DNA of 64,000 nt, from the NCBI RefSeq assembly GCF_014851685.1, contig NZ_JACVAC010000008.1, positions 1 to 64,000 of the forward strand. The letters are read 5' to 3'. Both the position numbers and the translations under genes were made by a program. Shown here in pieces: positions 8,010 to 15,913 of this stretch (position 1 is the first letter of the stretch; each line of letters starts with the position of its first letter). A model generated the notes under the pieces. It did no database searches and was not told the origin of the DNA. It saw only the letters and a program-made list of their open reading frames with translations. Origin of the DNA: Pseudomonas sp. PDM05 (GTDB taxonomy: Bacteria; Pseudomonadota; Gammaproteobacteria; Pseudomonadales; Pseudomonadaceae).

Positions 8010-8180
8010 ATGACAGATAACCCGGATACCGCCGTCCTCGACGCTGCCTTGCAGATGGTCGACGTCTGGAACCGCCTCAGCGCGGACAAACAAGCCCTGC
8101 TGCTCAAGCGCTTTGGCACCCAGGAAAACGCCTTGGCCGCCCTGGTCACCACCCAATTGCTCGCCCCGTCCAAGTCCTGA
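8010..8180 (+). CDS. Small helical protein, unknown function (56 aa)
   Basis: ATG 8010 opens a 56-residue frame ending at TGA 8178-8180. The product starts MTDNPDTAVLDAALQMVDVW. Its two likely amphipathic helices (about 7-21 and 24-52, hydrophobics every 3-4 residues) suggest a small soluble helical-hairpin protein. Third positions are strongly GC-rich, as in core genes. The ribosome binding site is weak. It lies downstream of the 42-aa ORF, separated by a strong hairpin. I know no function for it. Confidence 0.5.
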   Translation: MTDNPDTAVLDAALQMVDVWNRLSADKQALLLKRFGTQENALAALVTTQLLAPSKS

Positions 8181-8284
8181 CGTCTTTCTGATCTGACGTT
8201 TTTGGAATTTACCGCCCTGCGTGGGCCAAACCATCGGTATCATTAGCAGCCTATCTTTACCTGCTGCGACTGTGGACCTCTCCC

Positions 8285-9481
8285 ATGCCAGATACCCAGC
8301 GCCCCATGGCGGTCACGCTGCAAGTTGTTTCCATCGTGTTGTTTACCTTTATCGGCTACCTGAATATCGGCATCCCCCTCGCCGTATTGCCCGGCTATGT
8401 CCACAGTGAACTGGGCTACGGCGCCGTTATCGCCGGCCTGGTGATCAGCTTGCAATACCTGGCCACCCTGCTGAGCCGCCCGTATGCCGGCAAAATCATC
8501 GACAACCTGGGCAGCAAGCGCGCGGTATTGATCGGGTTGGTCGGCTGTGGCCTGAGCGGTGTGTTCATGCTGCTGGCCGCGTGGTTTTCCAGCCTGCCGG
8601 CGATCAGCCTGGGCAGCCTGCTCATCGGGCGCCTAGTGCTGGGCAGCGCGGAAAGCCTGGTGGGCTCTGGCGCCATCGGCTGGGGCATCGGCCGTGTCGG
8701 CGCGGCCAATACGGCCAAGGTCATTTCGTGGAATGGTATCGCCAGTTATGGCGCCCTGGCCGTCGGCGCACCGTTGGGCGTGTTGCTGGTGAAAAGCCTG
8801 GGCCTGTGGAGCATGGGCGTCAGCATCATCCTGCTCGCCGTCATCGGCCTGCTGCTGGCCTGGAAGAAGGAAGCCGCGCCCATCGTCGCAGGCGTGCGGC
8901 TGCCGTTCATGAACGTGCTGGGCCGCGTGCTGCCCCACGGTTGCGCGCTGGCGCTGGGCTCGATCGGATTCGGCACCATCGCCACCTTTATCACCCTGTA
9001 TTACACCACCCAGCACTGGGACAACGCGGTGTGGGCCCTGAGCCTGTTCGGCGCGAGCTTTATCGGTGCGCGCCTGTTGTTTGGCAACTTGATCAACCGC
9101 ATCGGCGGCTTTCGCGTGGCGATTGCCTGCCTGTCGGTGGAGATCCTTGGCCTGCTGTTGTTATGGCTGGCGCCGGACGCCAACCTGGCCCTGGCGGGCG
9201 CGGCATTGAGCGGCTTCGGTTTTTCCCTGGTGTTTCCGGCGCTGGGCGTGGAGGCGGTCAACCTGGTACCCGCCTCCAGCCGTGGCTCGGCGGTGGGCGC
9301 CTACTCGTTGTTCATCGACTTGTCCCTGGGGATCACCGGACCGCTGGCTGGGGCGGTCGCGGCCGGCTTTGGCTTTGCATCGATCTTCCTGTTCGCCGCC
9401 CTCGCTGCCCTCTGTGGCTTGCTGCTCAGCGTTTACCTGTACCGCCAGGCGCCCAAGGCCCGCGAAACGCGCGGCGACTAA
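8285..9481 (+). CDS. MFS transporter, YhhS/YfcJ-like
   Basis: This 398-residue inner-membrane major facilitator has 12 predicted TM helices. The N-terminal signature [17 protein letters not shown] corresponds to the MFS A-like loop motif between helices 2 and 3. Overall it resembles the UPF0226 group (YhhS, YfcJ), proton-driven exporters of unclear natural substrates. The substrate cannot be deduced here. Its TAA stop (9479-9481) overlaps the stop of the convergent arfB gene. Confidence 0.85.
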   Translation: MPDTQRPMAVTLQVVSIVLFTFIGYLNIGIPLAVLPGYVHSELGYGAVIAGLVISLQYLATLLSRPYAGKIIDNLGSKRAVLIGLVGCGLSGVFMLLAAWFSSLPAISLGSLLIGRLVLGSAESLVGSGAIGWGIGRVGAANTAKVISWNGIASYGALAVGAPLGVLLVKSLGLWSMGVSIILLAVIGLLLAWKKEAAPIVAGVRLPFMNVLGRVLPHGCALALGSIGFGTIATFITLYYTTQHWDNAVWALSLFGASFIGARLLFGNLINRIGGFRVAIACLSVEILGLLLLWLAPDANLALAGAALSGFGFSLVFPALGVEAVNLVPASSRGSAVGAYSLFIDLSLGITGPLAGAVAAGFGFASIFLFAALAALCGLLLSVYLYRQAPKARETRGD

Positions 9482-9891
9482 AAGTCGACCTTGCCGCGCC
9501 CGGCCTTGATGTTGCCGCGCTTGGTCTTGGATTCGAGGCGACGCTTTTTCGAGCCCAGCGTCGGCTTGGTCGGGCGGCGCTTCTTCTCGACCTTGGTGGC
9601 ACTGAGGATCAACTCCACCAGACGCTCCAGCGCATCCGCGCGGTTCTGCTCCTGGGTCCGATACTGCTGGGCTTTCAACACCAGCACGCCGTCACTGGTG
9701 ATGCGGCTGTCACGCAGCGCCAGCAGCCGCTCCTTGTAGAACTCCGGCAACGACGACGCCGGGATGTCAAAACGCAGGTGCACCGCGCTCGACACCTTGT
9801 TGACGTTCTGCCCACCGGCGCCCTGGGCGCGAATGGCGGTCAGCTCGATCTCGGCATCGGGCAAGTGCACATTGTTGGAAATCACCAGCAT
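9478..9891 (-). CDS. arfB: Alternative ribosome-rescue factor, peptidyl-tRNA hydrolase
   Basis: This 137-residue release-factor-like protein has the catalytic GGQ in [15 protein letters not shown] near the N-terminus. Its lysine/arginine-rich C-terminal tail inserts into the empty mRNA channel of stalled ribosomes. The size and layout match ArfB (YaeJ). ATG 9891 is the natural start; one extra TTG codon precedes it in frame. The stop codon overlaps that of the convergent MFS gene. Confidence 0.93.
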   Translation of the reverse strand: MLVISNNVHLPDAEIELTAIRAQGAGGQNVNKVSSAVHLRFDIPASSLPEFYKERLLALRDSRITSDGVLVLKAQQYRTQEQNRADALERLVELILSATKVEKKRRPTKPTLGSKKRRLESKTKRGNIKAGRGKVDF

Positions 9892-9903
9892 CAATCAAAA
9901 ACC

Positions 9904-10053
9904 CTAAGCAACGGACAAGCCCCACTCGGACAACAACATCGACGCCTGGGCTTTGGAAATCACGGCGCCTTTGAACAGTTTGGCATCATTGAGGCGAAAA
10001 CCGCTCAAATCCAAGCCGATCAGGCGTAAAGGACCGCTGTGCCGGTCACGCAT
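9904..10053 (-). CDS. Short pentapeptide-repeat-like protein (49 aa)
   Basis: The 49-residue frame starts at ATG 10053 and ends 12 bases before arfB. The centre (LRLIGLDLSGFRLNDAKLFKG) shows two or three A/L-D/N-L-x-x pentapeptide-like repeats, far fewer than a full beta-helix needs. No good ribosome binding site is visible. It may be a genuine small protein or the remnant of a longer pentapeptide-repeat gene. Confidence 0.5.
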   Translation of the reverse strand: MRDRHSGPLRLIGLDLSGFRLNDAKLFKGAVISKAQASMLLSEWGLSVA

Positions 10054-10087
10054 TAAAACGAGGCGCGAGTCTAACCCGCCAGCGCCC

Positions 10088-10114
10088 ACAAAAAACCCGG
10101 CAAAGCGCCGGGTT
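10088..10114 (-). terminator. Rho-independent terminator of aroP-type gene
   Basis: Read on the minus strand, AACCCGGC and GCCGGGTT (10107-10114 with 10094-10101) form a stem followed by TTTT, 20 bases after the permease stop. Confidence 0.8.
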
Positions 10115-10134
10115 CCGTGTTTTCGGGCGTTGGC

Positions 10135-11556
10135 TTATTTCAACGCCGCATTCGCCGAGGCTTGCACCGCTTCGGCACTGCGCTTGTTCTTGATGCCATA
10201 ACACACCGCCATAAACGCCACCCACACCGGGATCGCGTACACCGACACCTGGATGCCCGGGATCATCAGCATCACCACCAGGATAAACGCCACGAACGCC
10301 AGGCAGATGTAGTTGCCGTACGGGTACCACAGCGCCTTGAACAACGGCACCTGGCCGGTGCGGTTCATGTGCTGGCGGAACTTGAAGTGCGAGAAGCTGA
10401 TCATCGCCCAGTTGATCACCAGCGTGGCCACGACCAACGACATCAGCAGTTCCAGCGCGTGCTGCGGGATCAGGTAGTTCATCAGCACCGCCACCAGCGT
10501 CACTGCCGCCGAGGCGAGGATCGAACGCACCGGCACGCCGCGCTTGTCGATCTTGGCCAGCGCTTTAGGCGCATCGCCCTGCTCGGCCATGCCCAGCAGC
10601 ATACGGCTGTTGCAGTACGTGCCGCTGTTGTACACCGACAGTGCCGCGGTCAGGACCACGAAGTTGAGGATGTGCGCAGCGGTGTTGCTGCCGAGCATCG
10701 AGAACACTTGCACGAACGGGCTGCCGCTATAGGCATCGCCGGACGCGTTGAGGGTGGTCAACAGGCTGTCCCACGGGGTCAGCGACAGCAGCACAACCAG
10801 CGCGCCGATGTAGAAAATCAGGATGCGGTAGATCACCTGGTTGATCGCTTTCGGGATCACGGTGCGTGGCTGGTCGGCTTCGGCAGCGGTGAAACCGAGC
10901 ATTTCCAGGCCGCCGAAGGAGAACATGATGATCGCCATGGCCATCACCAGGCCGCCAACGCCGTGGGGGAAGAAGCCGCCGTGTTCCCACAGGTTGCTCA
11001 CCGAAGCTTGCGGGCCGCCGCTGCCGCTGACCAGCAGGTAGCTGCCCAGGGCGATCATGCCGACAATGGCCACCACCTTGATGATCGCGAACCAGAACTC
11101 GGCCTCACCGAAGACTTTGACGTTGGCCAGGTTGATCAGGTTGATCAACACGAAGAACGCCGCCGCCGAGACCCAGGTCGGAATCTCCGGCCACCAGTAA
11201 TGCACGTATTTGCCGACGGCCGTCAGCTCCGACATGCCCACCAGGATGTACAGGATCCAGCAGTTCCAGCCCGACAGGAAGCCGGCGAAACCGCCCCAGT
11301 ACTTGTGGGCAAAGTGGCTGAAGGAACCGGCGACCGGCTCTTCGACGATCATTTCGCCAAGCTGGCGCATGATCATGAAGGCGATGAAGCCGCAGATGGC
11401 ATAGCCCAGGATCATCGACGGGCCGGCGGATTTGAGCACCCCGGCCGAGCCGAGGAACAGGCCGGTACCGATGGCGCCACCGAGGGCGATCAGCTGGATA
11501 TGACGATTTTTCAGGCCGCGTTTCAGCTCGCCTGAAGAGGAATGGGGTCCACTCAT
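10135..11556 (-). CDS. aroP: Aromatic amino acid permease (AroP/PheP type)
   Basis: This 473-residue APC-superfamily transporter has 12 TM helices. It is close to E. coli AroP along its whole length, including LKRGLKNRHIQLIALGGAIG at the start, GEMIVEEPVAGSFSHFA and NWAMISFSHFKFR. It should import Phe, Tyr and Trp by proton symport, though substrate range varies among paralogues. ATG 11556 is used, with a GTGAGA ribosome binding site. A frame beginning 18 bases earlier adds six non-conserved residues. A terminator follows, so it is probably transcribed alone. Confidence 0.88.
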   Translation of the reverse strand: MSGPHSSSGELKRGLKNRHIQLIALGGAIGTGLFLGSAGVLKSAGPSMILGYAICGFIAFMIMRQLGEMIVEEPVAGSFSHFAHKYWGGFAGFLSGWNCWILYILVGMSELTAVGKYVHYWWPEIPTWVSAAAFFVLINLINLANVKVFGEAEFWFAIIKVVAIVGMIALGSYLLVSGSGGPQASVSNLWEHGGFFPHGVGGLVMAMAIIMFSFGGLEMLGFTAAEADQPRTVIPKAINQVIYRILIFYIGALVVLLSLTPWDSLLTTLNASGDAYSGSPFVQVFSMLGSNTAAHILNFVVLTAALSVYNSGTYCNSRMLLGMAEQGDAPKALAKIDKRGVPVRSILASAAVTLVAVLMNYLIPQHALELLMSLVVATLVINWAMISFSHFKFRQHMNRTGQVPLFKALWYPYGNYICLAFVAFILVVMLMIPGIQVSVYAIPVWVAFMAVCYGIKNKRSAEAVQASANAALK

Positions 11557-12184
11557 GAAAAGGGTCTCACGCAAGGTTTGATGATGTTGAATACACGTAG
11601 CTGCCGTGAATCTCGACTCAAGCAGCCCCGCTCAAACCCCAGCGCAGGCACCAGGAGTACAGCGTCGTTCTAAGGGTCATGCGTCACCTGTTTGTTTTTA
11701 TCTGTGACGAAATCGAACCCGTCCGGCTCGTAGCCAAACGGAGTGATCAGGGTAGGCAAACCCTGAGGTCTTGGCCTTTCGCGTGGTTGCGCAAGGAGGG
11801 GTCACAGTAAAACGCGGCGCATTGTACACCGCTCGACTGCTTGGGGCCGCTCTCGAATGGTGCGTGCGACGAACTGTCAGGTATTCCTTACGGCAACCGC
11901 TACGCCAATGAACCCGCCACAGACTCGTAAATTTATCGTTACAGCGCGGAAAACCTACGTTACGGCTGTCAGTTTTAGAAAAATTGGCGGTCGCCGATTC
12001 GTTCAAAATCAGCCCCCCCAGCCTGCTGTATTTCCTCAGGAAAAAATCCCCTTGGAAAACCACAACAAAAATCGCCAATGGAACCGTGTCATTAAATTTT
12101 TTGCTTTCTGAAACACTCTCTCCTAGGTTCAAACCACTTGCCGGTCGGCAAGCCATTCTGAAAATGCCTTCAAGGAGAGACAGC
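11557..12184. other. Long intergenic region between aroP and the 44-aa peptide gene
   Basis: About 630 bases without a gene I can support. The left part should hold the aroP promoter (minus strand). The right part holds the leader of the 44-aa peptide gene, including a 16-bp palindrome at 12137-12152. A long minus-strand frame here (11698-12390) has non-protein-like composition and is not called. Confidence 0.6.
12137..12152. promoter_or_regulatory. Perfect palindrome CTTGCCG-GT-CGGCAAG, possible operator
   Basis: A perfect inverted repeat with 7-bp arms lies 33 bases before the start of the 44-aa peptide gene and before its ribosome binding site. Its size and symmetry resemble operators of TetR-type repressors. 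It could equally be a 5' leader hairpin. No regulator gene is next to it. Confidence 0.45.
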
Positions 12185-12319
12185 ATGCACACACTGGAAA
12201 ACGCTCTGGAAACCGAACTGCAACTCGACGATTGGTTTGAAGCCCCTACCCATGAGGCCGCCGTGGAAATGATGCAAGCCGACGCCGTGGTGCCGTTTGG
12301 CACCGCGATGTGGCCGTAA
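12185..12319 (+). CDS. Acidic 44-aa peptide, candidate precursor peptide
   Basis: ATG 12185 has a strong AAGGAGAG ribosome binding site 8 bases upstream. The 44-residue peptide (MHTLENALETELQLDDWFEA...) holds nine acidic residues and no Lys or Arg. Its apolar, Gly/Pro-containing end is VVPFGTAMWP. This layout, an acidic helical leader and a distinct short C-terminal segment, is what precursor peptides of ribosomally made, modified products often look like. A hairpin separates it from the downstream M29-like metalloprotein gene in the same orientation, so the two probably form an operon. I do not recognise a named family. An alternative is a regulatory leader peptide, but it lacks runs of a single amino acid. 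Confidence 0.6.
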   Translation: MHTLENALETELQLDDWFEAPTHEAAVEMMQADAVVPFGTAMWP

Positions 12320-12335
12320 CGCCCGACAGGCTCCC

Positions 12336-12361
12336 GGCAGGTGCTGTGCACGGCACCTGCC
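12336..12361 (+). terminator. Intergenic hairpin between peptide gene and M29-like gene
   Basis: GGCAGGTGC (12336-12344) pairs with GCACCTGCC (12353-12361) around an 8-base loop, 16 bases after the peptide stop. There is no T-run, so it more likely stabilises or partly attenuates the transcript than ends it. That would raise peptide expression over the enzyme. Confidence 0.6.
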
Positions 12362-12395
12362 CTCCCCTTACCCAAGGCACACAAGGACACCCGTC

Positions 12396-13355
12396 ATGGA
12401 CAAGGCCCGCGCTGTCGAACACTTTCTTTACTACCTCGCCCACCACCCGGCCCTCGCCGGCCTGAGCTGCCCCACCGTACTGCTGGGCCACACTGCGCGA
12501 TATGAGGCGATTGCCCTGGCCATCACCCACGCCAGCGCCGCGCGTTTCAACTTCCAGGTGCAGCGCCTGGATCTGGCCAGCAGCGAGACCCTGGCCCAGG
12601 CCATCGAAACCTGCGACCTGTACCTGTTCCTGTACGACTCGTCGACACTGCCCAACCCCAGCGCCCAAGGCCCGGCGTTTATCCGCGACCTGCAAGGGGT
12701 GATGGCGGAGCACTGGCAGAAGTCCCTGCTGTTCAAGGATTACGGCGACTACTTCTACGACACCTTCAGCGTCGAGCCCCAGCGCATCGCCGACCTCAAC
12801 GCCACGCTGATCCGGCGCCTGTCCCAGGCCCAGGTGCTGAGCTTTACCGACAAGCACGGTTCACGCCTTCAGGCGCCGCTGAGCAGCGTGCGCAAGTGGA
12901 CCAATATCAACGGCGTCGGCAACCACGACCTGGCGCCCGGCGAAATCGCCACCCACAGCGAAGCCATCAATGGCCAGGTACGGTTTGTCGGTACTTTCCT
13001 GAGCACCATCCCGTTTGCGCGCAAGTACGGCGTGCTGCAATCGCCACTGCAGTTGTGGATCGAAAATTCGACGGTGTGCAGCGTGGCCAGTGATGTGCCG
13101 GGGCTGGTGGAGGATTTCAACAAGTACCTGAACGCCAACCCGTCGAACCGGCGCGTGGAGGAATTGGGGATTGGCACCAATGAAGGGGTCAAGGATCTGT
13201 ATGCGCGCAATGCGGGCTTCGAGGAGCGCCACTGCGGCTTGCACTTGGGCTTGGGCGGCGGGCAGAAAGGCAGCCACCATCTGGACCTGATCTTCGCCAG
13301 CGGGGTGTTGGCACTGGATGACAAGCCGGTGTTTGATGGCAGCTTTGCCTTCTGA
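12396..13355 (+). CDS. M29-like (aminopeptidase T / NicX-type) metalloprotein
   Basis: This 319-residue soluble protein is related in its C-terminal half to M29 aminopeptidases and the 2,5-dihydroxypyridine dioxygenase NicX. The cues are PGEIATHSEAINGQVRFVG (181-199), EELGIGTN (255-262), EERHCGLHLGLG (276-287) and HHLDL (294-298). Probable metal ligands are E256, E277, H283, H294 or H295 and D297, so the site looks intact. AAGG about 9 bases before ATG 12396 is the ribosome binding site. The N-terminal 150 residues are less familiar. It could trim the upstream peptide, act as an Fe(II) oxygenase, or be an unrelated hydrolase; sequence alone does not decide. Confidence 0.65.
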   Translation: MDKARAVEHFLYYLAHHPALAGLSCPTVLLGHTARYEAIALAITHASAARFNFQVQRLDLASSETLAQAIETCDLYLFLYDSSTLPNPSAQGPAFIRDLQGVMAEHWQKSLLFKDYGDYFYDTFSVEPQRIADLNATLIRRLSQAQVLSFTDKHGSRLQAPLSSVRKWTNINGVGNHDLAPGEIATHSEAINGQVRFVGTFLSTIPFARKYGVLQSPLQLWIENSTVCSVASDVPGLVEDFNKYLNANPSNRRVEELGIGTNEGVKDLYARNAGFEERHCGLHLGLGGGQKGSHHLDLIFASGVLALDDKPVFDGSFAF

Positions 13356-13406
13356 ATCCCGCTATCAGCAGCGCTGGGGAGCCCCCACACACATTTTTTG
13401 AATGGC

Positions 13407-13439
13407 AAAAAAAAACGCCAACCCGAGGGTTGGCGTTTT
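13407..13439. terminator. Bidirectional terminator between M29-like gene and rluB
   Basis: A long AT-flanked stem (AAAACGCCAACCC with GGGTTGGCGTTTT) lies between the two convergent genes. It gives a T-run on the plus side and a longer one on the minus side, so it can serve both. Confidence 0.85.
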
Positions 13440-13457
13440 CAGGCCGCGCTTAAAACA

Positions 13458-14669
13458 TCACTGCGGCTTCTTGCGACCAAAACCAGGACGCTGGCCCGAA
13501 CCGGCCGGCGCGCCACGGCGCTTGCCCGACGGCTCGTCCGCGACCAGTTTCGGGCCAGGGCGCTTGTTCGCCGCCGGCTTGGCTGGACGCTTGGTGCTGG
13601 CGTTGTCGGCCGGGCGCTCGGCTTCACCACGGTTGCTGCGACCACCCGTCGGAGCCGGACGCGGTGCACGTGGAGCGCGCTCGCCTTCCTGACGCGATGG
13701 CGCGGTTGGGCGGCGCTCGCCTTCGATGTGCGGCTCACGGGAGATACGACCGCCGGTGGCCGGTGCATTCAACGCTGGGCGCAGCGTGCGCGCAACACGC
13801 TCGGTACGCGCCACAGGACGCGACGATTTACGCTGCATACGCTCAAGCTTGTCTTTGCTCTTGGCGTTCATCTGCGGCATGGCGACCGGCGTCAGGCCGA
13901 CTTCGGCGCTGAGGATGTCGACTTCGTACTGGCTCATTTCGCGCCAGCGGCCCATCGGCAGGTCGGAGTTCAGGAACACCGGGCCGAAACGCACGCGCTT
14001 CAGGCGGCTGACCACCAGGCCCTGGGATTCCCACAGGCGACGGACTTCACGGTTACGGCCTTCCATCACCACGCAGTGGTACCAGTGGTTGAAACCTTCG
14101 CCGCCTGGAGCCTGCTTGATGTCGGTGAACTTGGCCGGGCCGTCTTCGAGGACCACACCAGCTTTCAAGCGCTCGATCATCTCGTCATCGACTTCGCCAC
14201 GTACACGCACGGCGTATTCGCGGTCCATCTCATAGGACGGGTGCATCAGGCGGTTGGCCAGTTCACCGTCGGTGGTGAACATCAGCAAACCAGTGGTGTT
14301 GATGTCCAGGCGCCCGATGTTGATCCAACGGCCTTCTTTAGGCTTGGGCATCTTGTCGAACACGGTCGGACGGCCTTCCGGGTCGTCACGGGTGCAGATC
14401 TCGCCATCGGGCTTGTTGTACATGATCACGCGGCGCACCGATTCGGCGGCCTCTTCACGCTTGATGACCTTGCCATCAATGGTGATTGCATCGTGCAGGT
14501 CGACGCGCTGGCCGAGGGTGGCCTCGACGCCGTTGACCTTGATGCGCTTCTGGGTAATCCAGGCTTCGACGTCGCGGCGCGAGCCCACGCCGATACGCGC
14601 CAGCACCTTTTGCAGTTTTTCGCCTGCTGGGCCGATTTCCTGGCTGTCGTTCTGGTCTTTGTCGTTCAT
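13458..14669 (-). CDS. rluB: 23S rRNA pseudouridine-2605 synthase
   Basis: The 403-residue protein has an S4 RNA-binding domain (EKLQKVLARIGVGSRRDVEA...) and a RsuA-type catalytic domain with GRLDINTTGLL, whose Asp is the nucleophile. It modifies U2605 in 23S rRNA. A GGGAGG ribosome binding site fixes ATG 14669; the frame upstream to 14843 is not conserved. About 110 C-terminal residues form an unusually long Arg/Lys/Pro/Ala-rich, probably disordered tail (ending RPGFGRKKPQ). Such basic tails are common in pseudomonad RluB and likely add RNA affinity. Confidence 0.93.
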   Translation of the reverse strand: MNDKDQNDSQEIGPAGEKLQKVLARIGVGSRRDVEAWITQKRIKVNGVEATLGQRVDLHDAITIDGKVIKREEAAESVRRVIMYNKPDGEICTRDDPEGRPTVFDKMPKPKEGRWINIGRLDINTTGLLMFTTDGELANRLMHPSYEMDREYAVRVRGEVDDEMIERLKAGVVLEDGPAKFTDIKQAPGGEGFNHWYHCVVMEGRNREVRRLWESQGLVVSRLKRVRFGPVFLNSDLPMGRWREMSQYEVDILSAEVGLTPVAMPQMNAKSKDKLERMQRKSSRPVARTERVARTLRPALNAPATGGRISREPHIEGERRPTAPSRQEGERAPRAPRPAPTGGRSNRGEAERPADNASTKRPAKPAANKRPGPKLVADEPSGKRRGAPAGSGQRPGFGRKKPQ

Positions 14670-14855
14670 CTTAAGCACCTCCCGGTGGGTCGATTCAGGC
14701 GTGGCCTGAAGAGTGTTGAAAGCGGGGTCTTGGCCGAAGAGGTCGGCGAAGGGTCGCGAATCATACGCGTATGGCGCGGGTTGCGCATCAGAGACTAGTC
14801 GATAAAGGCAAAGTCGCCTGCCTTGCACCGACCAGTGGCCCACAGCAGATCAACA

Positions 14856-14945
14856 TGTGGGAGCGAGCTTGCTCGCGAATGCGGTGTGTCAGTTACCACA
14901 TAAGCCAACTGATAGAACGCTTTCGCGAGCAAGCCCGCTCCCACA
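14856..14945. repeat. REP doublet (REPIN) between scpB and rluB
   Basis: Inverted copies of the GGGAGCGAGCTTGCTCGCGA unit (14856 onwards) and its complement ending at 14945 surround a variable centre. The left arm has GAGCGAGC instead of GAGCGGGC. It fills most of the 305-base gap between scpB and rluB; I see nothing else there except room for the rluB promoter. Confidence 0.9.
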
Positions 14946-14974
14946 GGGGGTTCAGCAGTGTTTGTGAGATTGAA

Positions 14975-15901
14975 TCAGTCTTCGAGTTCGCGGCGTTCCG
15001 CTTCGATGGCTTCGGCCAGCGCGCGGGCTTCGGCTTCTTCGTCGCTCAAGGCCGGCTGTTCGAGGGCGGCGACGGCGGCCAGGAGTTTTTCACGGGCTTG
15101 GGCAACGCCCAGGATGTCTTCCTCGGGTTCGGGTTCGGTTTCGGGCTCAGGCTCAGTATTTTCCAGGGCCTCAGGCTCAACGGCACCATCACGCAGCAGG
15201 TCGTCAAAGTCAGTCTTGATGCCCTGCTCCATGTCATCCAGTTCCAGCAACAGCGTATGGAAGCTGGTTTCATCCTTCGGCTCTTCCGGCTCGGCGCTGG
15301 CATCGGCCAGCTCCTGCAAGCCAGCCGGCACCGGCGCGTCGTCGAAGTCGAGCACCGGCTCGGCTTCCATCTCGCGCAGTTCGGCCAACGGCGGCAAGTC
15401 ATCGAGGTTTTTCAGGTTGAAGTGGTCGAGAAACACCTTGGTGGTGGCAAACATCGCCGGTTTGCCGGGCACGTCGCGGTAGCCGACGATGCGAATCCAC
15501 TCGCGCTCCAGCAGGGTCTTGACGATATGGCTGTTGACCGCCACGCCCCGTACGTCCTCGATCTCGCCCCGGGTAATCGGTTGGCGATAGGCGATCAGCG
15601 CCATGGTCTCCAGCATCGCCCGCGAATAACGCTGCGGGCGCTCTTCCCAGAGTCGGCCGACCCACGGGGAAAACTTCTCACGGATCTGCAAGCGATAGCC
15701 TGACGCAACTTCGCGCAATTCAAAGGCTCGGCCATCGCAGGATTTGCGCAGAATCTCCAGCGCCTTCTTGAACACCGGCGGCTCAGGGCGCTCGGCTTCT
15801 TCAAACAGTTCGAACAGGCGCTCCAACGATTGGGGCTTACCCGAGGCCAGTAGAAAAGCCTCCAGGAGCGGGGCCAGTTCGCGGGGTTCAGTCAGATTCA
15901 T
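14975..15901 (-). CDS. scpB: Chromosome segregation/condensation protein ScpB
   Basis: This 308-residue kleisin-partner protein consists of two winged-helix domains (about 1-180; ALIAYRQPITRGEIEDVRGV is the characteristic stretch). A long Glu-rich acidic tail follows (about 185-308), longer than in short Gram-positive ScpB. It binds ScpA and the SMC complex in chromosome organisation. It is translated right after scpA (12 bases apart) in the yciO-scpA-scpB order. Confidence 0.93.
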   Translation of the reverse strand: MNLTEPRELAPLLEAFLLASGKPQSLERLFELFEEAERPEPPVFKKALEILRKSCDGRAFELREVASGYRLQIREKFSPWVGRLWEERPQRYSRAMLETMALIAYRQPITRGEIEDVRGVAVNSHIVKTLLEREWIRIVGYRDVPGKPAMFATTKVFLDHFNLKNLDDLPPLAELREMEAEPVLDFDDAPVPAGLQELADASAEPEEPKDETSFHTLLLELDDMEQGIKTDFDDLLRDGAVEPEALENTEPEPETEPEPEEDILGVAQAREKLLAAVAALEQPALSDEEAEARALAEAIEAERRELED

Positions 15902-15913
15902 CGATTCAGCTCT

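Noticed and set aside
10117-11535. 472-codon plus-strand frame opposite aroP
   Set aside because: The His/Gln/Asp/Arg-rich composition is that of the complement of a membrane protein gene.
11698-12390. 230-codon minus-strand ORF between aroP and the M29-like gene
   Set aside because: The Ser/Arg/Cys-rich composition and lack of a ribosome binding site indicate a chance frame; it is antisense to the better supported 44-aa peptide gene.
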